The notes under the pieces: model-generated
Told to the model about the DNA's origin: nothing
The model's input: the letters and a program-made list of their open reading frames with translations, nothing else
Databases searched by the model: none
Shown here: piece by piece, positions 1 to 3,735 of the stretch
Layout of the letters: every line of letters starts with the position of its first letter
Numbering within the stretch: the first letter of the stretch is position 1
Program-made: the position numbers and the translations under genes
NCBI GenBank assembly: GCA_003510825.1
Contig: DOKO01000293.1
Span: forward strand, 1 to 6,140
Length of the DNA stretch: 6,140 nt
Reading direction: 5' to 3'
DNA from: Stenotrophomonas sp.
GTDB lineage: Bacteria; Pseudomonadota; Gammaproteobacteria; Xanthomonadales; Xanthomonadaceae

Positions 1-81
1 GTGACGGATGCCTTTGGTTATCAGACCATGCTTGCGCACTATGGGTATAAACCGGAACTTGAAGAAGAGCGTCTTGAATTC
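1..81. other. Low-GC, non-LpxD sequence fused in frame to lpxD; possible chimeric junction
   Basis: By my count 38 of these 81 bases are G or C (47%), against 60 of the next 79 (76%). The frame is open and encodes an acidic, tyrosine-containing stretch (FGYQTMLAHYGYKPELEEER) without the hexapeptide periodicity expected of LpxD here. In E. coli LpxD the matching stretch would hold the catalytic QIAHNV motif and further beta-helix repeats. The change falls at a GAATTC hexamer (76-81), directly before the codons for AGCTGIAGS, where LpxD similarity resumes. I do not recognise the source of the 27 residues. It could be an assembly or cloning chimera at a contig edge, a true rearrangement end point, or an unusually diverged segment. 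The first is most likely. Confidence 0.6.
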
Positions 82-351
82 GCCGGCTGCACCGGCATCG
101 CCGGCAGCGCCAAGATCGGCCGTTACTGCCTGCTCGGCGGCGCCGTTGGCGTCGTCGGCCACCTGGAAATCTGCGACAAGGTCGTGATCACCGGTAAATC
201 GGTGGTCCGCAACTCCATCACCGAGCCGGGCGAATATTCGTCCGGAACGCCCCTGACCGACAACCGCACGTGGCGCAAGAACGCCGCGCGCTTCAAGCAG
301 CTTGATGCACTGGCCCGTCGCATCCTGTCTGTGAGCAAGGAGAAAGAATGA
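1..351 (+). CDS. lpxD: UDP-3-O-(3-hydroxyacyl)glucosamine N-acyltransferase, C-terminal fragment
   Basis: LpxD transfers a 3-hydroxyacyl chain from ACP to the 2-amino group of UDP-3-O-acyl-glucosamine, the third step of lipid A synthesis, in the cytoplasm. Only the last part is here. From about residue 28 of this frame to the stop the sequence reads as LpxD: the left-handed beta-helix end (AGSAKIGRYC, GGAVGVVGHLEICDKV) followed by the typical ITEPGEYSSGTPL and TWRKNAARFKQLD segment, which leads into the C-terminal helix. The E. coli protein has the same IGRYC, GHMEICDKV, ITEPGVYSSG and WRK landmarks. The family is about 340 residues, so roughly 88 remain. The catalytic histidine, which lies upstream in the helix, is not in the window. 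The first 27 codons do not resemble LpxD and have lower GC (see the entry for 1-81), so the GTG at base 1 is not a credible native start. The stop overlaps the fabZ start by 4 bp. Confidence 0.9.
   Translation: MTDAFGYQTMLAHYGYKPELEEERLEFAGCTGIAGSAKIGRYCLLGGAVGVVGHLEICDKVVITGKSVVRNSITEPGEYSSGTPLTDNRTWRKNAARFKQLDALARRILSVSKEKE
337..342 (+). promoter_or_regulatory. Ribosome binding site of fabZ
   Basis: AAGGAG lies five bases before the ATG at 348 and inside the last codons of lpxD. Together with the ATGA stop/start overlap it fixes the fabZ start and suggests that ribosomes finishing lpxD can reinitiate on fabZ. Confidence 0.8.
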
Positions 352-803
352 GCCAGCCCCAGACCCTGCCGGACATGGCACAGATCCAGACGCTGCTGCC
401 GCACCGCTACCCGTTCCTGCTGGTCGACAAAGTGCTGTCGATCGACTACGAAGCCCGCAAGATCGTCGCCACCAAGAACGTCAGCATCAACGAGCCGTTC
501 TTCCAGGGCCACTTCCCCAACCAGCCGATCATGCCGGGCGTGCTGATCATCGAAGCCATGGCCCAGGCCGGCGGCGTGCTGACCCAGCTCACCCTGGGCC
601 GCGATTCGCAGTCCAAGCTGTTCTACATGGTCAAGGTCGACAAGGCCCGCTTCACCAAGCAGGTGGTGCCGGGCGACGTGCTGGAAATGCACGTCGAGAT
701 CAAGCGCGTGATCCGCAACATGGCCGTGTATGACTGCGTGGCCAAGGTCGACGGTGAAGTCGTCGCCTGCGCCGAGGTGCTGTGCGCCGGCACCCGCGAT
801 TGA
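348..803 (+). CDS. fabZ: 3-hydroxyacyl-[acyl-carrier-protein] dehydratase FabZ
   Basis: FabZ dehydrates 3-hydroxyacyl-ACP to trans-2-enoyl-ACP in the type II fatty acid synthesis cycle, in the cytoplasm. The 151-residue protein is a single hot-dog domain of normal family length. LPHRYPFLLVD at 17-27 is the conserved N-terminal block. The active-site helix region reads GHFPNQPIMPGVLIIEAMAQ, with the catalytic histidine at residue 55 and the catalytic glutamate at residue 69, the 14-residue spacing seen in Pseudomonas FabZ (His49/Glu63). DKARFTKQVVPGD, further on, is also typical. FabA is unlikely because of the overall sequence and the lpx context. The start overlaps the lpxD stop by 4 bp and has a good ribosome binding site. 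FabZ and LpxA/LpxD compete for 3-hydroxyacyl-ACP, which explains its place among the lpx genes. Confidence 0.97.
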   Translation: MSQPQTLPDMAQIQTLLPHRYPFLLVDKVLSIDYEARKIVATKNVSINEPFFQGHFPNQPIMPGVLIIEAMAQAGGVLTQLTLGRDSQSKLFYMVKVDKARFTKQVVPGDVLEMHVEIKRVIRNMAVYDCVAKVDGEVVACAEVLCAGTRD

Positions 804-811
804 CCCTGTAC

Positions 812-817
812 GGAGGA
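812..817 (+). promoter_or_regulatory. Ribosome binding site of lpxA (decides the start)
   Basis: GGAGGA lies five bases before the ATG at 823. The same reading frame is open back to an ATG at 730, but the 31 extra codons would overlap fabZ, match nothing in LpxA, and lack this site. The start at 823 also lets the protein align with E. coli LpxA residue for residue through the active site. Confidence 0.85.
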
Positions 818-822
818 ACGAG

Positions 823-1614
823 ATGACCGATAGCGCTCCCCTGATCCATCCCACCGCGGTGATCGATCCGTCGGCACGGCTGGCCGACGACGTCCGCGTG
901 GGCGCGTTCACGATCATCGGTCCCGACGTCGAGATCGGCGCCGGCACCGAGGTCGGTCCGCACTGCAGCATCCACGGCCCGACCCGGATCGGCCGCGACA
1001 ACCGTTTCATCGGCCACGTCGCGGTCGGCGGCGAGCCGCAGGACAAGAAGTTCGCCGGTGAACGCACCGAACTGGTGATCGGTGACCGCAACGTGTTCCG
1101 CGAGTTCGTCACCCTCAACCGCGGCACCGGCGGCGGCGGTGGCATCACCACCATCGGCGACGACAACTGGATGCTGGCGTACACGCACGTGGCCCACGAC
1201 TGCCACGTCGGCAACTTCTGCGTGTTCTCCAACAACACCACCCTGGCCGGGCATGTCACCGTCGGCGACTACGTGATCATCAGCGGCTTCGCCGGTGCCC
1301 ACCAGTTCTGCCGCATCGGTGCCCACGCCTTCCTTGGCATGGGCGCGCTGACCAACGGCGATGTGCCGCCGTTCACCATGGTCGGCACCGATTCGCTGGG
1401 CCGCCCGCGTGGCATCAACAGCGAAGGCCTCAAGCGCCGCGGCTTCGATGCCGAGCGCATCACCGCCATCAAGCGTGCCTACCGCACCCTGTACGTGGCC
1501 GGCCTGCCGCTGGCCGAAGCCAAGCAGCAGCTGGCCGAGCAGGCACAGGCCAGCGATGACGTCCGCTCCATGCTGGACTTCATCGAGCATACCGAGAGGC
1601 ACCTGCTGCGATGA
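823..1614 (+). CDS. lpxA: Acyl-ACP--UDP-N-acetylglucosamine O-acyltransferase
   Basis: LpxA performs the first step of lipid A synthesis, reversibly moving a 3-hydroxyacyl chain from ACP to the 3-OH of UDP-GlcNAc; it is a cytoplasmic homotrimer. The product has 263 residues (E. coli 262). Residues about 5-185 form the left-handed beta-helix of hexapeptide repeats (IHPTAVID, VRVGAFTIIG, VEIGAGTEVG, and so on), followed by an alpha-helical C-terminus. Known key positions keep their E. coli numbers: Asp74 and Lys76 (QDKK), the catalytic base His125 in THVAHDCHVG, His144 in LAGHV, and His160 in AHQFC. NRGT at 99-102 is followed by five glycines. Residue 173, the hydrocarbon-ruler position that is Gly in E. 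coli, is Met here, predicting shorter acyl donors. A 19-bp gap separates it from fabZ, and its stop overlaps the lpxB start by 4 bp. Confidence 0.98.
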   Translation: MTDSAPLIHPTAVIDPSARLADDVRVGAFTIIGPDVEIGAGTEVGPHCSIHGPTRIGRDNRFIGHVAVGGEPQDKKFAGERTELVIGDRNVFREFVTLNRGTGGGGGITTIGDDNWMLAYTHVAHDCHVGNFCVFSNNTTLAGHVTVGDYVIISGFAGAHQFCRIGAHAFLGMGALTNGDVPPFTMVGTDSLGRPRGINSEGLKRRGFDAERITAIKRAYRTLYVAGLPLAEAKQQLAEQAQASDDVRSMLDFIEHTERHLLR

Positions 1615-2870
1615 GCAGCACGACCGGCCAGGCGCCGGCCGGCGCTGCCGTCATCCCGCTGGCCTCGATGGCCGGCAGCGTGCCGGCGCAGCGGGTGCTC
1701 AGCGAGCGCCCGTTGCGGATCGCGCTGGTGGCCGGCGAAGCGTCCGGCGACCTGCTCGGTGCGGGCCTGGTGCGTGAGCTGAAGGCCCGCTTCCCGCATG
1801 CCGAATTCGCCGGCATCGGCGGCGATGCCATGCGCACCGCCGGCTGCCAGACCTGGCACGACGCCAGCGAGCTGGCGGTGATGGGCCTGACCGAAGTGCT
1901 GCGCCACCTGCCGCGCCTGCTCAAGCTGCGCTCGGCGTTCCGCGAGCGTGCGCTGGAATGGCAGCCGGATGTGTTCATCGGCATCGACGCCCCGGATTTC
2001 AACCTGGGCATCGAGCGCTGGCTGAAGCAGCGCGGCATCCCCACCGTGCACTACGTCAGCCCCTCGGTCTGGGCCTGGCGCGAGAAGCGCGCGGAGAAGA
2101 TCGGCAGCAGTGCCGACCTGGTGCTGTGCCTGTTCCCGATGGAACCGCCCATCTACGCAAAGCACGGCATCGATGCGCGTTTTGTCGGCCACCCGATGGC
2201 CGATGACATTCCGCTGCACGGTGACCGCGACGCAGCCCGCGCCGCGCTCGGCCTGCCCGCTTCGGCCAAGGTGCTGGCGGTGCTGCCGGGCAGCCGCCTG
2301 GGCGAGATCTCGCGCCTGGGCGAACCGTTCTTTGAAGCGGCCTGGCAGGTCTCCGAACGCATCCCCGGCCTGCACGTGGTGGTGCCGGCGGCCAATGCCG
2401 CCTGCCGCCGCCTGATCGAGGAACAGCTGTCACGCTCGGCGCTGCCGGTGGCGTACTCGCATGTGCTCGATGGCCAGGCACGCACGGCGATGATCGCCGC
2501 CGACGTGGTGGTGCTGGCTTCCGGCACGGCCACCCTGGAGGCGATGCTGGTGAAGCGGCCGATGGTGGTCGGCTACCGGGTCAATGAACTGACCTATCGC
2601 CTGGTGAAGGCGCTGGGCCTGATCAAGGTCGACCGCTTCGCCCTGCCCAACATCCTCGCCGCGCAGGATCTTGCCCCGGAACTGATGCAGCACGACTGCA
2701 CGCCGGACAAGCTGGCCGCGGCCATCCAGCAGTGGTTCGACCACCCGCAGCGCACCGCCGACCTGCAGGGCACCTACGAGCGCCTGCACGAACGCCTGCG
2801 CCGCAATGCCTCCGCGCGTGCCGCCGACGCAGTGGGCGAGCTGCTGGTGCGCAACCAGGAACCCGCATGA
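1611..2870 (+). CDS. lpxB: Lipid-A-disaccharide synthase
   Basis: LpxB (glycosyltransferase family 19) joins UDP-2,3-diacylglucosamine to lipid X, forming the beta-1,6 disaccharide of lipid A and releasing UDP; it is a peripheral inner-membrane enzyme. Landmarks in order: LVAGEASGDLLGA from residue 39, ELAVMGLTEVL, GIDAPDFN at 124-131, HYVSPSVWAWREK from 147, FVGHPMADD, VLPGSRLGEI at 224-233, and LASGTATLEAML from 302, then MVVGYRVN. These cover both Rossmann-like halves. The protein has 419 residues against 382 in E. coli, and most of the difference is a low-complexity N-terminal stretch of about 33 residues before PLRIALVAGE. The ATG at 1611 sits in an ATGA overlap with lpxA and has only a weak, distant GAGAGG (1594-1599). 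An in-frame ATG at 1668 has no ribosome binding site, so 1611 is preferred. The stop overlaps rnhB by 4 bp. Confidence 0.97.
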   Translation: MSSTTGQAPAGAAVIPLASMAGSVPAQRVLSERPLRIALVAGEASGDLLGAGLVRELKARFPHAEFAGIGGDAMRTAGCQTWHDASELAVMGLTEVLRHLPRLLKLRSAFRERALEWQPDVFIGIDAPDFNLGIERWLKQRGIPTVHYVSPSVWAWREKRAEKIGSSADLVLCLFPMEPPIYAKHGIDARFVGHPMADDIPLHGDRDAARAALGLPASAKVLAVLPGSRLGEISRLGEPFFEAAWQVSERIPGLHVVVPAANAACRRLIEEQLSRSALPVAYSHVLDGQARTAMIAADVVVLASGTATLEAMLVKRPMVVGYRVNELTYRLVKALGLIKVDRFALPNILAAQDLAPELMQHDCTPDKLAAAIQQWFDHPQRTADLQGTYERLHERLRRNASARAADAVGELLVRNQEPA

Positions 2871-3538
2871 GCCGTCGCGCTGCCGCTGCGGCCAGCCTGG
2901 CCCTGTTCGATGGCGCGGCGGTGGTCGAGCCCGAGCGTCTGGTGGCCGGCGTCGACGAAGCCGGCCGCGGGCCCTTGGCCGGCCCGGTGGCCGTGGCCGC
3001 CGTGGTGTTCGACCCGGCGCGGCCGCGCATCAATGGCCTGGACGATTCCAAGCAGCTGACCGCAGCACGCCGTGAGCAGCTGCATGACCGCATCATCGAA
3101 CGGGCGCTGGCCTGGAAAGTGGTGCTGGTGGACGTGAACGCCATCGACCGCCTGAACATCTACCAGGCCACCCTGCAGGGCATGCGCGATGTGGTGGCGG
3201 CCGTGGCCCACGTGGCCGGCTTCGCCCGCATCGATGGCAACGTCGTGCCCAAGGGCCTGGTGCTGCCGGCGCAGGCGCTGGTCGGCGGTGATGGCATCGA
3301 CCGCGCGATCATGGCCGCGTCGATCCTGGCCAAGGTCTCGCGCGACCGCTACATGCAGGACCTGCACGTGCGACACCCGCAGTATGGCTTCGACCAGCAC
3401 AAGGGCTACGGCACCCCGGCCCACCTGGCCGCGCTGCGCGCGCACGGCCCCTGCGACGAGCATCGCCGCAGCTTCGCCCCGGTACGCGAATGCCTGGAAG
3501 TGCCGCAGGCCGCGGCCGCCGCCATCGCAATTGCCTGA
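2867..3538 (+). CDS. rnhB: Ribonuclease HII
   Basis: RNase HII cuts the RNA strand of RNA-DNA hybrids and starts ribonucleotide excision repair by nicking 5' to single ribonucleotides left in DNA. The 223-residue product shows the type 2 RNase H core: AGVDEAGRGPLAGPV with catalytic Asp30 and Glu31 and the GRG motif at 33-35, LDDSKQL at 58-64, IDGN with Asp123, and GGD with Asp142 followed by AASILAKVSRD. The four acidic residues correspond to E. coli D16, E17, D108 and D126. Compared with the E. coli enzyme (198 residues) it has an alanine-rich N-terminal extension of about 14 residues and an alanine-rich C-terminal tail. The frame is open upstream to 2732 inside lpxB, but the ATG at 2867 gives the 4-bp ATGA overlap and has AGGA six bases ahead. 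lpxB-rnhB-dnaE is a common order in gammaproteobacteria. Confidence 0.96.
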   Translation: MSRRAAAAASLALFDGAAVVEPERLVAGVDEAGRGPLAGPVAVAAVVFDPARPRINGLDDSKQLTAARREQLHDRIIERALAWKVVLVDVNAIDRLNIYQATLQGMRDVVAAVAHVAGFARIDGNVVPKGLVLPAQALVGGDGIDRAIMAASILAKVSRDRYMQDLHVRHPQYGFDQHKGYGTPAHLAALRAHGPCDEHRRSFAPVRECLEVPQAAAAAIAIA

Positions 3539-3545
3539 ACAACGG

Positions 3546-3569
3546 CCGCCGGGCATGGCCCGGCGCTAC
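3546..3569 (-). repeat. SMAG/REP-like palindromic element
   Basis: An 8-bp perfect stem (3547-3554 with 3558-3565) closes a three-base ATG loop, the core being GCCGGGC-ATG-GCCCGGC. Read on the minus strand the unit begins with GTAG (complement of 3566-3569), the head that defines the GTAG class of REP sequences described as SMAG elements in Stenotrophomonas maltophilia. It starts eight bases after the rnhB stop, the usual place for such elements, between or just behind genes. In RNA it would form a strong GC hairpin without a U tract, so it may protect the 3' end of the lpx-rnhB message or weaken read-through into dnaE, but it is not a classic intrinsic terminator. Only one copy is seen here; family membership is inferred from the GTAG head and the stem sequence. 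Confidence 0.75.
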
Positions 3570-3593
3570 CATGAACGCGTGAACGCACCGGCG

Positions 3594-3609
3594 GCAATCG
3601 CGCAATCGC
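3594..3609. repeat. Perfect 8-bp tandem duplication
   Basis: GCAATCGC occurs twice back to back (3594-3601 and 3602-3609). A related string, CGCAATTGC, is found at the end of rnhB. No function is apparent. It could be a simple slippage duplication or, less likely, a protein binding site upstream of dnaE. Confidence 0.6.
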
Positions 3610-3623
3610 CGTACCGTCAAGCC

Positions 3624-3652
3624 TTGTCGCCACCCCCTGCCCTCGCTACCCT
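3624..3652 (+). promoter_or_regulatory. Weak candidate sigma-70 promoter for dnaE
   Basis: TTGTCG (3624-3629) and TACCCT (3647-3652) are separated by 17 bases and match the -35 and -10 consensus at 4 of 6 and 3 of 6 positions. Such matches arise by chance, and no extended -10 is present. The location, about 80 bp before dnaE and after the hairpin, is the main support. Confidence 0.25.
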
Positions 3653-3735
3653 GACCGGGCACTCCAGCGCTTCCCGACCCCGGCGACGATTCCCCCGTCA
3701 GCACCCGGGGCCCGCGCGCTCCAACCTGGTCCGGC

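Larger units (their letters stand above)
3539..3735 (+). other. rnhB-dnaE intergenic region and dnaE leader
   Basis: This 197-bp stretch is the only sizeable non-coding gap in the window. It holds the SMAG-like hairpin, a perfect 8-bp tandem repeat at 3594-3609, and a weak promoter-like pair at 3624-3652. The last 80 bases are very GC-rich, and I see no convincing Shine-Dalgarno sequence before the dnaE ATG. The dnaE frame is closed upstream by TGA at 3652-3654, and no ATG, GTG or TTG occurs between that stop and 3736. Short open frames here run into dnaE in another frame and look non-coding. Confidence 0.7.

Noticed and set aside
730..822. A longer LpxA starting at the ATG at 730.
   Set aside because: The 31 extra residues overlap fabZ out of frame and match nothing in LpxA, and the ATG at 823 has a strong ribosome binding site and gives the normal family length.
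123..1259. A 378-codon minus-strand frame across lpxD, fabZ and lpxA.
   Set aside because: It is antisense to three recognised genes with conserved active sites, and its composition is typical of a high-GC shadow frame.
700..1602. A 300-codon minus-strand frame over lpxA.
   Set aside because: It mirrors the lpxA codons, and no family motif or ribosome binding site is seen.
1479..2375. A 298-codon minus-strand frame over the lpxA end and lpxB.
   Set aside because: It is antisense to lpxB, which shows the full set of LpxB motifs on the plus strand.
3547..3565. The hairpin after rnhB as a classic Rho-independent terminator.
   Set aside because: The stem is strong, but no run of T follows it on either strand, and the GTAG head fits a SMAG/REP element better. 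A partial effect on transcript ends remains possible.
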